Source: Geobacter sp. (GTDB taxonomy: Bacteria > Desulfobacterota > Desulfuromonadia > Geobacterales > Pseudopelobacteraceae). From it: a stretch of DNA of 64,000 nucleotides. The notes beneath the pieces are model-generated. The model was not told where the DNA came from and did no database searches. It worked only from the letters and a program-made list of their open reading frames with translations. The DNA is taken from positions 62,001 to 126,000 of the forward strand of contig PJFB01000003.1 of the NCBI GenBank assembly GCA_003574895.1, read 5' to 3'. Shown here piece by piece: positions 46,084 through 54,834 of this stretch (positions within the stretch are counted from its first letter, which is position 1; every line of letters begins with the position of its first letter). A program made the translations under genes and the position numbers.

Positions 46084-47076
46084 TCATCCCATCCAGAACT
46101 GGACTACCGGACCAATCCCAGGCTTATGCCGCAACAGGGGATCGGTCCGGAAATAGTCTTTCAACTGCGCAAAATCACGGCGGCGATAGGCCAGCTCCGC
46201 CAGGTACGGTATCACCTTGTCGCGATGGATTCCCTGCTCCAGGGCCGCCGTGATGGCCCGGCCGGCCGGTTCCACCTCGCCCTTCCGCAGGTAGAGCCGG
46301 CCGATCAGGACCAGCAACCCCGAGTCCTGATCGCCCAGCTCCATGGCTTGGCTGGCGTAGGACAGCGACTGGTTGACAAAGAAATCCGCCAGTTCATCCC
46401 GGGCCAGATCGTTGTAGACCATCTCCCAATAGGAAAAGGCCAGGTTGCGGCACTGATCGCGCTTTTCATCCGGCGTGGCGGCCTTGCCCAGCGCCAGGAG
46501 CCCTTGGGTGATGGAGTTGCTGATCACCTTTTCGCGCCGGTCGTAGAGATTGAATGCCAGGAGCCGAATCTCCTCATCGCTGTCACCGGACGCCAGTTGC
46601 AACAGCCGGCTGGCATTCTGGCCCGAACCGGCGCTAATGGCCAACAGGGCCTTGAGCCGCAGTTGGCGCGGGATGTCAACGGCCTTGATCCGCGACCAGG
46701 CGCCCCCCTCCCCCATTCCAGGCCCTGGCCCTCCGGACTCGACCATGAACGGCGGTAGGGCCACAGTGGAAAACTCGGTGCGGCCGCCGCTTTTCAGCAG
46801 ATATTTGTAGCACAGAAGCGAGATGAGTATCCCCAGCATACCGAAAACAGGGATAAAGAATCCGATGCCAAAGAAAAAAAACCACAGCCGTCGCCTGGTT
46901 ACGGGGTCCTGTTCAGCCATCAGGGGAGTGAGAAGAACGGCAAGGGCCAGACATGCCAAGCCGTGAATGGACAGAAAAAGCAGCAACTGCAGCGCCTCCG
47001 GCTTGGAGCCGAAGATGGCCAGAACGGCGATCAGCTCGACCAGCAGGCAGTATACAGTCAGTTTGAGCCAGATCAT
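46084..47076 (-). CDS. pelE: PelE, inner-membrane TPR protein of the Pel synthase
   Basis: 330 residues from the ATG at 47076, which overlaps the pelD stop (ATGA). Two TM helices (LKLTVYCLLVELIAVLAIFG and LWFFFFGIGFFIPVFGMLGIL) are followed by a helical region with TPR-like repeats (KDQCRNLAFSYWEMVYND-type, LLVLIGRLYLRKGEVEPAGRAI). This matches PelE, which binds PelF and holds it at the membrane. Longer in-frame starts run into pelD and have no support. Confidence 0.88.
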   Translation of the reverse strand: MIWLKLTVYCLLVELIAVLAIFGSKPEALQLLLFLSIHGLACLALAVLLTPLMAEQDPVTRRRLWFFFFGIGFFIPVFGMLGILISLLCYKYLLKSGGRTEFSTVALPPFMVESGGPGPGMGEGGAWSRIKAVDIPRQLRLKALLAISAGSGQNASRLLQLASGDSDEEIRLLAFNLYDRREKVISNSITQGLLALGKAATPDEKRDQCRNLAFSYWEMVYNDLARDELADFFVNQSLSYASQAMELGDQDSGLLVLIGRLYLRKGEVEPAGRAITAALEQGIHRDKVIPYLAELAYRRRDFAQLKDYFRTDPLLRHKPGIGPVVQFWMG

Positions 47077-48386
47077 TGGGGAGCCACCGCAAGGATTTCG
47101 GCCAACTGCTCGAACGGCTCGCCCCCACCCACCAGGTAGGAGTGGATGGTTATGCCCCCGCTGCCGGCCGTTATGCCGAACTGTTTCTTCAACATGCCGT
47201 CCAGTCGTGCCTGGTAGCCCTCGATGGCGGCCAGACCGGAAAATGGCATCAAGGTCACGAACTGGACCCCCCACCCCAGGTCGCGGCGCCAGGTGTGGTC
47301 AAGGCCGCGTTGCTGACGCTCGATGGCGATACAGAGCTGGTCCAGCAACGGCGTGGGGCTGATGTTCACCATCGCAAGTGAGCTGCTCACGCCAAGGTCC
47401 CGCTTGAGCCTGACCATTTTTATCAATTCGGACGCGAACATCAAGGGACAATCGGGATAGATGGTCAGGACTTCACGGGAGAAGACGGCTGCTTCGGAAT
47501 GGTCTGCGGCATATGCCAGCAACACCCCGATAATCTGCAGGGTTTCGCGGTGGAGATAGAGAAACGGCATCTCACTGATCAGCAGGACTCCCAGCAGATT
47601 GCCCCTGCTGGTGCGCAGCGGGGCAGCGACCAGGTAGGCGCTGCGCTCGCCCTGGGCAAGGCGATCAACCGACTGATAGGCGGTTGTTCCTTTCTCCAGC
47701 ACTGAGCGCAGCAACAGGTCATCCCGCAACAGCGGAGCGCCCTTACCGCACGAAGCAAGGGGCGAATCCAGCGGCACGCCCTGTTTGCACAGGTAGATGG
47801 AAGCGCTTTCCAGGCTGCAGTAATGAACCAGGATCGAGATCAGCGCCGCTCCGGTCTCGTTGTCCAGTTGACCGCCATGGCCCGCCTGGAGCGCCCGCAG
47901 GTCCTTCATGGCGTCCCTGAGCGTCACAGGCCGGCTGATCAGGTTCTGCTCCATGCGGTCATGGGAGAGGCGCACCATGAAATAGGCCCTGGACAGCTGC
48001 TCAAAGCGCTCGCCTGCGTGGTCGCTCAACTGGTTGGCCCGGCGCAACCGCCGCTCCCAGAGAGTGCTGAATTGGCCGCTGATCAGCGTCAGCAACACCC
48101 CTCCCAACATGAAGGTAGTTGGAAAATCGCCGGCCAGAATCCCCTGCCTCAGCATAAACAGGTAAGTCAGGCAGATGACGGAAATCGAGAACATGCCGGC
48201 TGCGATGCCATAGCGCAAGGCGATCAATAGCGGCGCAAACCAGATCCAGGGAAACTGGCCTTGCACGAAGAACGGATCGCTCCGGCTGAAGAAGTGCCCC
48301 AGGGCAAGGGCCGCTACGGTAATCAGCAGCGCCTCCAGCCATTTTTCCAGGCTCTGGTAGAGTTGTGAATCGAGAATCGGTTTCAT
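47073..48386 (-). CDS. pelD: PelD, membrane c-di-GMP receptor of the Pel system
   Basis: 437 residues. Four N-terminal TM helices (to about residue 115) are followed by a GAF domain (about 150-310) and a degenerate GGDEF domain. The GGDEF active site is lost, but the inhibitory I-site RGLD (residues 360-363, RQQRGLDHTW) is intact, followed by RRDLG. In Pseudomonas the same RxxD site binds c-di-GMP and turns Pel synthesis on. It overlaps pelE by 4 bp. A 250-bp gap with repeats separates it from pelC. Confidence 0.92.
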   Translation of the reverse strand: MKPILDSQLYQSLEKWLEALLITVAALALGHFFSRSDPFFVQGQFPWIWFAPLLIALRYGIAAGMFSISVICLTYLFMLRQGILAGDFPTTFMLGGVLLTLISGQFSTLWERRLRRANQLSDHAGERFEQLSRAYFMVRLSHDRMEQNLISRPVTLRDAMKDLRALQAGHGGQLDNETGAALISILVHYCSLESASIYLCKQGVPLDSPLASCGKGAPLLRDDLLLRSVLEKGTTAYQSVDRLAQGERSAYLVAAPLRTSRGNLLGVLLISEMPFLYLHRETLQIIGVLLAYAADHSEAAVFSREVLTIYPDCPLMFASELIKMVRLKRDLGVSSSLAMVNISPTPLLDQLCIAIERQQRGLDHTWRRDLGWGVQFVTLMPFSGLAAIEGYQARLDGMLKKQFGITAGSGGITIHSYLVGGGEPFEQLAEILAVAPQ

Positions 48387-48422
48387 CTGTCCGGCATGGC
48401 TCCTTTACAATGTCCCGCATAT

Positions 48423-48555
48423 CTATTCAGCACCATCGGATGGCTTAAAAATCCCTGTCATCCCCGAATGTTTCCATCGGGGATCCAAGACTTTAAAATC
48501 TGGATTCCCGATAAAACCCTCGGGAATGACAACTTTTTGTCATTGTGCTGAATAG
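48423..48555. repeat. 133-bp inverted-repeat element in the pel operon
   Basis: CTATTCAGCAC (48423-48433) and its exact reverse complement GTGCTGAATAG (48545-48555) bound the element. Inside, GTCATCCCCGA and TCGGGAATGAC form a near-perfect second inverted pair with further GGGGAT/ATTCCC complementarity. The whole would fold as a long imperfect hairpin, like a non-autonomous mobile element or a large palindromic intergenic repeat. No clear target duplication is seen. It lies between pelC and pelD. Confidence 0.6.
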
Positions 48556-48637
48556 TTAAAGTCCCGCTTTAACAAAGGGGGATTTTGCCTTTATCCCCCC
48601 TGCCCTCCTTTTCAAGGGGTGGGGCAACAAGTACAAT
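48556..48637. repeat. second low-complexity repeat-like stretch between pelC and pelD
   Basis: GGGGGATTTTGCC ... CCCCCCTGCCCTCCTTTTCAAGGGGTGGGGC contains C-tract and G-tract partners that could fold as a hairpin. It resembles intergenic repeats common in Geobacter genomes, but I cannot check copies elsewhere. Confidence 0.35.
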
Positions 48638-49168
48638 TTATTTCCCGGCTTTTGCCGCCAGCATTTTCTCCAACAGGCTATCCAGGACCTGCTGCCCCAC
48701 GGAACTGACCGCATCGCGACTCCAACCGCTTTTCCCGGCTGTGCCGCTCCAGACCACTTTTCCCTCGGGGAGTTCGATCAGTTGCAAGGCAATGGCTGCC
48801 ACCGGTTCACCATCCAGTCCCACCTTGTAGCGCCACTCGTTGACTGTCCCGGCAAGGGCATAGCGCACATTTTTCTGCTTTGCCCATGCCAGCGCTTCGG
48901 CCTGGCGGCGTTCACCACGGTCCATGGCTGTTTCATCCGGCTTGGACTCCACGCCATAGCGCTCCAGCCGCTGGACGCCACGGCTGTAAAGCAGAGCTGC
49001 CGTGATCGATTCGGCCCGCTCGCCCGCGTAGGGGGTTTCGGTGTTGTTGACAAAGGGCAGCAGCGCCCACGCTTCGTTTTGTGCCACCGGAGCGCTGCCC
49101 CCCTGGTTCAGCGTGACGCACCCGGCAAGAGCGCAAGCCGCCACCAGCAATAATACCAATCTTTTCAT
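48638..49168 (-). CDS. pelC: PelC, outer-membrane lipoprotein of the Pel secretion channel
   Basis: 176 residues from the ATG at 49168 (GGGAGG five bases upstream). The signal peptide ends with lipobox ACALAGC. The body (AWALLPFVNNTETPYAGERAESITAALLYSRGV, ALAGTVNEWRYKVGLDGEPVAAIALQLIELPEGKVVWSGTAGKSGWSRDAVSSVGQQVLDSLLEKML) matches PelC, which forms a dodecameric ring beneath the PelB pore. Its place in the operon agrees. Confidence 0.93.
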   Translation of the reverse strand: MKRLVLLLVAACALAGCVTLNQGGSAPVAQNEAWALLPFVNNTETPYAGERAESITAALLYSRGVQRLERYGVESKPDETAMDRGERRQAEALAWAKQKNVRYALAGTVNEWRYKVGLDGEPVAAIALQLIELPEGKVVWSGTAGKSGWSRDAVSSVGQQVLDSLLEKMLAAKAGK

Positions 49169-49213
49169 ATCGCCTCCCGTATGCCTCGTTAAATTCAACT
49201 ACTTCACTACAGT

Positions 49214-50962
49214 TTAAGGGGTTGCCGTCAGGACAACCCGGTTGTTGTCTTCGTTGCCTTTGCTGTCCACTGCCCGTATCAGGAAATAATAGGGAACATT
49301 GTGCTGCAACCCGGTTATTGTTGACTGATATGGATATACGGTTTGCAGCGCCTGCTCCGGGTTGACGCTGTTCCAAACCGACGAATACCCCTCGCCCACC
49401 GATGGATTCAGCACGACCCTGGTGGCTGTTGCCAAGGCGGGATCTGCGGCAAAATCGAATGGCGAGGTTCTGTAGTATAAAACATAGCTCACCTTGTTCA
49501 TATCCAGGGCAACGTCCCAGGAGAGGGTGATGCTGCCGGCAACGGTGGCCGCAACCTTCTGAATTCCCACGCGGGGAGTCGGAGCCAGGATCGGGTTATA
49601 ATTGAAGGCATTATAGGCGCTCGACCATTCGGGCGGTGCCACATCGGTCATGTCTTCATTGTTTTTGACAAAGGAATTAACGAAGTCCACCGAAGCGGAT
49701 GTGATGTAGTGCCTGAAGCCGACTGCCAGCGCCTCCCGCACATCCGTCATCAGGATGTCATAGCCCGTGTTCGAGTTCCCGAGCAGCGTCTGGATATCGA
49801 TGCCGGCCTTGGGGGCGTCAAAACCATTGGCATAGCCCAGGGAGAGCACCTTGAAGCCATCCGGGCGATTGGCCTCTGCCATGAGTTTGGGAGCCACATT
49901 ATATTTGTTGTCGTAATAGTAGGGTGAAACCGTGGTCGAGGAGTTGTTGTCCAGGTAATAGCTCTCGAAAAACCCCAGATCGATCACTCCCCGTGAAGTG
50001 ACCTGGTAATGGGGCCGCCGCGGATCGAAATAAAACAGGCCGCGATTCTGCAGTATAACCTTATCCGGATAATCGTTTCGCAAGCGCTTCATGAAATTGA
50101 CGAAACCTTGCGCGGTCCATTCGGAACTGGTGTGGTTGGTATAATCGCATTCCGTGTAGAAATTGGGCGCCGCCGTATCCACGGTATCCAGAAAGACGCC
50201 GTCGCAACTCAAGCCCCTGCCATAATCGCTGGTAAGCATCTCCCTGAGCCCGGGGGGCGTATGCTGTTCCTCATTCATCAGCATGGAACTGACCTCGGCA
50301 TACCATGCAGGATCGCCGGCATTGACAAAGCGTACGGCAAAATAGCCGTTCTGGTCCGGTATCTTATCCGGTGCGCCCTTGCAGCGCACCGCGTTGTCGT
50401 TCAGATAATAAGACGCATACCCCCCATAGGTTGGCGTTCCCAGCGGATCAAGCCCGACCAGGGACATGCCGCTGGCTCCGGCCCCGCGGGGGTCTATGGA
50501 AGGGCCGCTGCCATCGCCCCTGAACCTGGACTTAATCTGCTCGTCCGTAAGCCCGAAGGTGCGCGAATCCTCGCCGATGGAAACATAACAGAGCACAACT
50601 GGATGAACATCCGGTTTGCCGGGGACCGGAGCGCCCTGTTTGATCTGCATGATCTGGGAGCGGGTGATGTTGCCGTTAAAAGGATGGACGATCACCAGGG
50701 GGTAGGTTTTCAGGGTTTGGATGGTGGCGGGGTCCAGCGCGCCATAGGTAATGGCGTAGGAATCCGCATCCGCTGCCATCTTGCGGACATTCGCCCCCTG
50801 GTTCGGATCTGGTGCGATTATGGGCGGATTAACGGTGCCAGGGCTTTGGGGCATGCCGGGCGAGCCATCCACGGTTCCCTTGCCGCACCCGGACGACAGC
50901 GCCTGCAGGGCCGCAAGGGCAAGCATCGGGATTCGACGGCTATAACCACATGGCATTTTCAT
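49214..50962 (-). CDS. GH114/TM1410-like hydrolase with fibronectin-III-type C-terminus, inside the pel operon
   Basis: 582 residues. An N-terminal signal peptide ends in LSSGCGKG, a possible but imperfect lipobox. The core resembles the endo-alpha-1,4-polygalactosaminidase barrel: VVLCYVSIGED, AWYAEV, CDGVFLDTVDTA, RLRNDYPDKVILQNRG, IDLGFFESYYL and HYITSASVDF. The C-terminal 110 residues form a fibronectin-III-like domain (GSITLSWDVALDMNKVSYVLYYRTSP). GH114-like domains cleave galactosamine-rich polymers such as Pel, and PelA has one too. Here a second copy sits between pelB and pelC. It is not part of the Pseudomonas operon; a processing or matrix-release role is inferred. Confidence 0.8.
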   Translation of the reverse strand: MKMPCGYSRRIPMLALAALQALSSGCGKGTVDGSPGMPQSPGTVNPPIIAPDPNQGANVRKMAADADSYAITYGALDPATIQTLKTYPLVIVHPFNGNITRSQIMQIKQGAPVPGKPDVHPVVLCYVSIGEDSRTFGLTDEQIKSRFRGDGSGPSIDPRGAGASGMSLVGLDPLGTPTYGGYASYYLNDNAVRCKGAPDKIPDQNGYFAVRFVNAGDPAWYAEVSSMLMNEEQHTPPGLREMLTSDYGRGLSCDGVFLDTVDTAAPNFYTECDYTNHTSSEWTAQGFVNFMKRLRNDYPDKVILQNRGLFYFDPRRPHYQVTSRGVIDLGFFESYYLDNNSSTTVSPYYYDNKYNVAPKLMAEANRPDGFKVLSLGYANGFDAPKAGIDIQTLLGNSNTGYDILMTDVREALAVGFRHYITSASVDFVNSFVKNNEDMTDVAPPEWSSAYNAFNYNPILAPTPRVGIQKVAATVAGSITLSWDVALDMNKVSYVLYYRTSPFDFAADPALATATRVVLNPSVGEGYSSVWNSVNPEQALQTVYPYQSTITGLQHNVPYYFLIRAVDSKGNEDNNRVVLTATP

Positions 50963-51109
50963 AAAGCTCCCAAGATGAACAAAGGCATTTTTGCCTCAAG
51001 ATTGCCTCGTGATTACCAGGATTCAAATCTTTAATCTTGAGTAATCTCGAAGTAATCTTGTGGCTGATAAAAGGTTTTGAGCCAATAGCCCGTAAGTTGT
51101 AAACGGATA
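50963..51109. other. gap between the GH114-like gene and pelB C-terminal gene
   Basis: 147 bases with short direct repeats of GTAATCT and AGTAATCT (51035-51060). No gene and no clear terminator. Confidence 0.25.
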
Positions 51110-53926
51110 TCAATCAAAATGGTATCGATACCGCAGATCAAAACGGCTGATCATGTCGCTGGTGCCGAATGACCCGCTCTCCTGGGAAAAGGCGCTTTCC
51201 AGCTTGTCCAGGCCGAAAACCGGCCCCACCAGACCCACTTCATAACGAAAGCCGAAACTGCTGGTGCTGTTCCAGTTTGCGTCCGCCGCGCCAAAGGGTC
51301 TCCAGTGGCGGATATAACCGCTGCGCCCCTCTTCCCCCACAGTGATGCCGAAACCGGTCTGGGCAAAGGACAATGGGACATAATAGGCAGCATCGGCAAT
51401 CCCGCCCGGTATGAGCCGGAGCGCCTTGCCAACGGGCGTGCCGGTGCGGGCATAGTAATGGTAACCGCCGAAAGCCCTCAGGGTGGTATCGGGCCAAGCC
51501 ACCAGAAGACGATGGTTCAGTTCGCCTTCAAAGGATGTGCCTTGCCCCAATTCATGGCGGTCCTGATCCCGCAAACTGCGGACGGAATAGCGCAGCATGA
51601 CGGAATCACGGGGAGTAAGCGCGTCCTGGAGAGCTATGCTGGCCTCGTCCTTCATACCGCCCACCTTCAGCAGCACCGTCTCGGAGGCCTCGGCGCCCAT
51701 GCGCAGGGCCAGATCCAGCCCAAGCCTGCCGGTCAGCTTCCAGTCGGTCCGCAGGGTAGCCATGACATGGCTGGATAGCCCGTCGTACAGGCCGGCCGAG
51801 GCTTCGGCCGTCCCCTTTTCGTGACGCAGCGCCATGCCGATCCGGACGCTCTGGGCGCTTTCGGAATAGAAACCGAGAATGCCGGTTTTCAGGTGACTAA
51901 TGTCCGTATTCGCCGCATCGATCCGCAGAGCAAGGCGCGGTGACAGTGGCTGCGAAAACGACAGCCGCTGTTCCAGGAAGCCGACCCCGGCCTGATCCAT
52001 CACTGCCACGCGATAGCCGAACCAGGCCGGGTGGGTATTGAATAGCTCGCGAACCTGCTGATCGAGCAGATAGTCCCGGTCGTTGAGCTGGAACTTTTCA
52101 AAGGCATGGGTTTCCGCCTCGCCGGTCCAGCCGATCCGCCGCAACCCCTCGATTGCGTCCCGGTAGGGGAGAAGTTCCAGATCCTGGGCCATCAGCCGCC
52201 CGATACGGTCATGGTCGTCAGCTTCCAGGGCCAGGGCAAGCTCCACCCATCTGGGCCTGCGCGTCATCTTTGCATACTCACCCCAGTACCAGAGACGGGC
52301 AAAATCGTTATGGCCGCCGGAGAGGGCCCAGGCCGCCACCAACTCGCGGCTGGCATCGTCCTGCCTGCTGGCGATGATCTTGCCCATGGCGCCGGCGAGC
52401 GCATCTCCGGGCTCGACCAGCATTGCCAGGCGGGCATAGTCGCGCAGCAACCCTTTCCGGTCATCCTCCCCAACAACTCCGCTGTACTTCATCCGCGACC
52501 GGGTAAGGCGGAGTGCCTGCAACCGCTCATAAAAGGCCGCTTCGGGCCTGCCGGACTGTTCCAGCACTTCGGCATACACCGCCAGCCAGGATGGATCGCC
52601 ATGCATCGCTGCATAGCGCGCCTTGTAAAATGGCAGGGCCCGCTGGTATTCGCCAAGGTACAGATACGCTGCCCCGCATGGATCGTACAGCTCGGGCAGC
52701 GATTTTTCGCGGCCATTCCAGGCATGGAGCGCATCCCGCAGTTCCCGGCGCTGTTCGAGGTCGATCAGCAGCCAGATATAACCCGCTGCCAGCTGGCCGT
52801 CGGAGGGAAAACGCCCCAGGCCGTCGCGGTAACAGCGGAGTGCGGCGCTCTTGTTGCCGGCTGCCCGCTGGAGCCGCGCCATGAGCATCCAGTAATATGG
52901 ATACCCTTCCTCCTTCCTGAGCTCGCCGGCCGGTCCGGCCTCCTTGACCAGTGCCACCAGTTCGGCCTGGCGGTTAAGGACAAGGCCGGTTTCCACCATT
53001 GCAAAGAAAAACGCCGGGTACCTGAAACGCCGCCACCCTTCAAGGGCCGCCCAATAGGCCTCGTTTACGTCTCCGGTCCTGCCGGCCGTGATCAGGCGCT
53101 GGTAATCCACATCCCGGCCATGTCCCTGCTGCACCAGCATACGCGAGGCCGACACTGCGCCCCGTGCATCCTGCATGGCCCAGTCCAGATCGCTTACGGT
53201 CCCCCAATACTCGTACTCCTGAGGCGGAATCCCTTTGCTGCCCAGTTTCAGGATGGTATAGGCCGATTGGAGGTCACCGGTCCCGTAGGCCAGCGAAGAC
53301 GCCTTGAGCAGGATTGAAGCGGTGGCGCCGTACCTGGCGGCCAGATCGAGCCAGGCCGCAACCGCCTTTTCCGGGCGGCCGACCGCCGCCTGGAGCCGGC
53401 CCAGATTCTCAAGCGCATACTTGCCGTCCTGGCCGTGCCGCTGTTTATCCAGCACGTCAATGGCATCATCGGGAAGCCCCAGGGCCTCGCAAGCCGCAAC
53501 GTATTCCCGCAATTCCTTGGCGCCACCGGCTCCTTGGCCTGGTTCCAGGAGTCGTTTCAATTTCCGGAAGTCCCGCAGTTCCCGTGCCAGCCGCAAGGCA
53601 TTTTGCCGGGCCTGCCGATCGGATTTGATTGTGGCCAGATAGAACCAATTATCAAGGGCCGGAATGAAGTGACCCGACCACTCGCCGCTCTGGGCTGCCC
53701 GCCGCCGCCAAAGCGGGTCGTCGGGCAGCGAAACCAGTGCCCGCTCCGCCAATGCAAAGGCATCGCCCGGATTGTTGTTTGCCAGGAAGACATCATAGCC
53801 AAGGCCGTACAGCTCCGCATCGTAAGGAGCTGTCGGGGTTGCCGCCGGCTCTGCTTGGCAATCCGGCGCCGCCATCGAAGACAGCAAGGCGATTGCCAGT
53901 GCTATCATGGCCAGGGCCGGCTTCAC
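51110..53926 (-). CDS. pelB: PelB outer-membrane half: TPR repeats and beta-barrel
   Basis: 938 residues starting at a GTG that overlaps the preceding stop (GTGA), AAGGA seven bases upstream. It has its own signal peptide (ALAMIALAIALLSSMAAPDCQA). About 600 residues of TPR helices follow (AELYGLGYDVFLANNNPGDAFALAERALVSLPDDPLWRRR, PYYWMLMARLQRAAGNKSAALRCYRDGLGRFPSD). The last 320 form a beta-barrel ending in FDLRYRYHFD with a typical outer-membrane terminus. This matches the C-terminal part of Pseudomonas PelB, the export porin. In this organism the N-terminal anchor is a separate gene. Confidence 0.88.
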   Translation of the reverse strand: MKPALAMIALAIALLSSMAAPDCQAEPAATPTAPYDAELYGLGYDVFLANNNPGDAFALAERALVSLPDDPLWRRRAAQSGEWSGHFIPALDNWFYLATIKSDRQARQNALRLARELRDFRKLKRLLEPGQGAGGAKELREYVAACEALGLPDDAIDVLDKQRHGQDGKYALENLGRLQAAVGRPEKAVAAWLDLAARYGATASILLKASSLAYGTGDLQSAYTILKLGSKGIPPQEYEYWGTVSDLDWAMQDARGAVSASRMLVQQGHGRDVDYQRLITAGRTGDVNEAYWAALEGWRRFRYPAFFFAMVETGLVLNRQAELVALVKEAGPAGELRKEEGYPYYWMLMARLQRAAGNKSAALRCYRDGLGRFPSDGQLAAGYIWLLIDLEQRRELRDALHAWNGREKSLPELYDPCGAAYLYLGEYQRALPFYKARYAAMHGDPSWLAVYAEVLEQSGRPEAAFYERLQALRLTRSRMKYSGVVGEDDRKGLLRDYARLAMLVEPGDALAGAMGKIIASRQDDASRELVAAWALSGGHNDFARLWYWGEYAKMTRRPRWVELALALEADDHDRIGRLMAQDLELLPYRDAIEGLRRIGWTGEAETHAFEKFQLNDRDYLLDQQVRELFNTHPAWFGYRVAVMDQAGVGFLEQRLSFSQPLSPRLALRIDAANTDISHLKTGILGFYSESAQSVRIGMALRHEKGTAEASAGLYDGLSSHVMATLRTDWKLTGRLGLDLALRMGAEASETVLLKVGGMKDEASIALQDALTPRDSVMLRYSVRSLRDQDRHELGQGTSFEGELNHRLLVAWPDTTLRAFGGYHYYARTGTPVGKALRLIPGGIADAAYYVPLSFAQTGFGITVGEEGRSGYIRHWRPFGAADANWNSTSSFGFRYEVGLVGPVFGLDKLESAFSQESGSFGTSDMISRFDLRYRYHFD

Positions 53927-54834
53927 GACAGGTCCTTGGTCGCAGTTTTTTGCGTCATTTTGAGTGCCCGCCTGATCAGGCGTTGCGCCCGCTCCGGCTT
54001 GCCTGCGGCCAGTCCCGCCCTGGTAAGAAACACCAGAGTCTCGCGGTCGTCGGCCAGTCCGTCCAGATGCCGCTCGCCAGCTTCGAAGGCCTCCACCGGA
54101 AGGTTGCCCGACTGCAGGGTGCGCACCCCCTTGAACAGTAGTTCGCGCTTGCGGGCATTGCCAATGGCCTGCCTCATCTCCAGGAAGCAGAGTGCGGCCG
54201 CGGCGCGGTAGTCTCCCCGGGCCAGGGCCGCGGCAAACGGGTCAGATGGCATGCCGGCGAATTGCTGGGCTGGCGGGGCCATGGCATCGGCCCGCCGCAG
54301 GAGTAACCGCCAGGTCTGGAGGTCGCCGGCCTGGCGGGCGTCCGCCGCGTAGTTGCGCAACTGCCACTCCTTGGAGCCGCCATTGACCAGTTGCCTGATG
54401 GCAGCGCTGAATGCCGACAGATAACGGCGTCTTGCGTCCTCCCCCAACCCGGGATCGGCCAGCAGGCCTTTCAGCGCCCGATAGCGCAATTCCAGCGCCT
54501 TATGCTGTTCCACAAAGGAATAATTTGCTTGGGAGTCGCCGACAGCTGCCAGCGCCTTTCGCGGCAAACCTGCCTGGAGGAATGCTCCGGCAAGCCGCAA
54601 CCTGAGTTGCGAGTCGTCAGGGCGCACCCTCAGCAACGCCTCCAGGTAGCGGATTGTGGCTGCATCGCCATCGTGGGACCTGCCGAGAATATCTAGCAGC
54701 CGCTCCTCCGGGTACAGCAGGGCCAATAACAGCAAAAAGGCCGAAAATATCCCCAGGACCGCATACACGGTAGAAAACCGTTCGCGGCGTGGAGCTGCCT
54801 TTTGGTTATTATGGGCACTCGACGACCAGCGCAT
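53923..54834 (-). CDS. pelB: PelB inner-membrane half: anchored TPR protein
   Basis: 303 residues from the ATG at 54834 (GGAGGGG upstream), starting 26 bp inside the 3' end of pelA in another frame. One TM helix (FSTVYAVLGIFSAFLLLLALLY, about 24-45) is followed by TPR-like helices: GDAATIRYLEALLRVRPDDSQLRLRLAGAFLQAGLPRKALAAVGD and TLVFLTRAGLAAGKPERAQRLIRRAL. This corresponds to the N-terminal part of Pseudomonas PelB, an inner-membrane-anchored TPR scaffold. It is 4 bp overlapped with the barrel gene. The two products together are close to the length of the single PelB. Confidence 0.82.
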   Translation of the reverse strand: MRWSSSAHNNQKAAPRRERFSTVYAVLGIFSAFLLLLALLYPEERLLDILGRSHDGDAATIRYLEALLRVRPDDSQLRLRLAGAFLQAGLPRKALAAVGDSQANYSFVEQHKALELRYRALKGLLADPGLGEDARRRYLSAFSAAIRQLVNGGSKEWQLRNYAADARQAGDLQTWRLLLRRADAMAPPAQQFAGMPSDPFAAALARGDYRAAAALCFLEMRQAIGNARKRELLFKGVRTLQSGNLPVEAFEAGERHLDGLADDRETLVFLTRAGLAAGKPERAQRLIRRALKMTQKTATKDLS

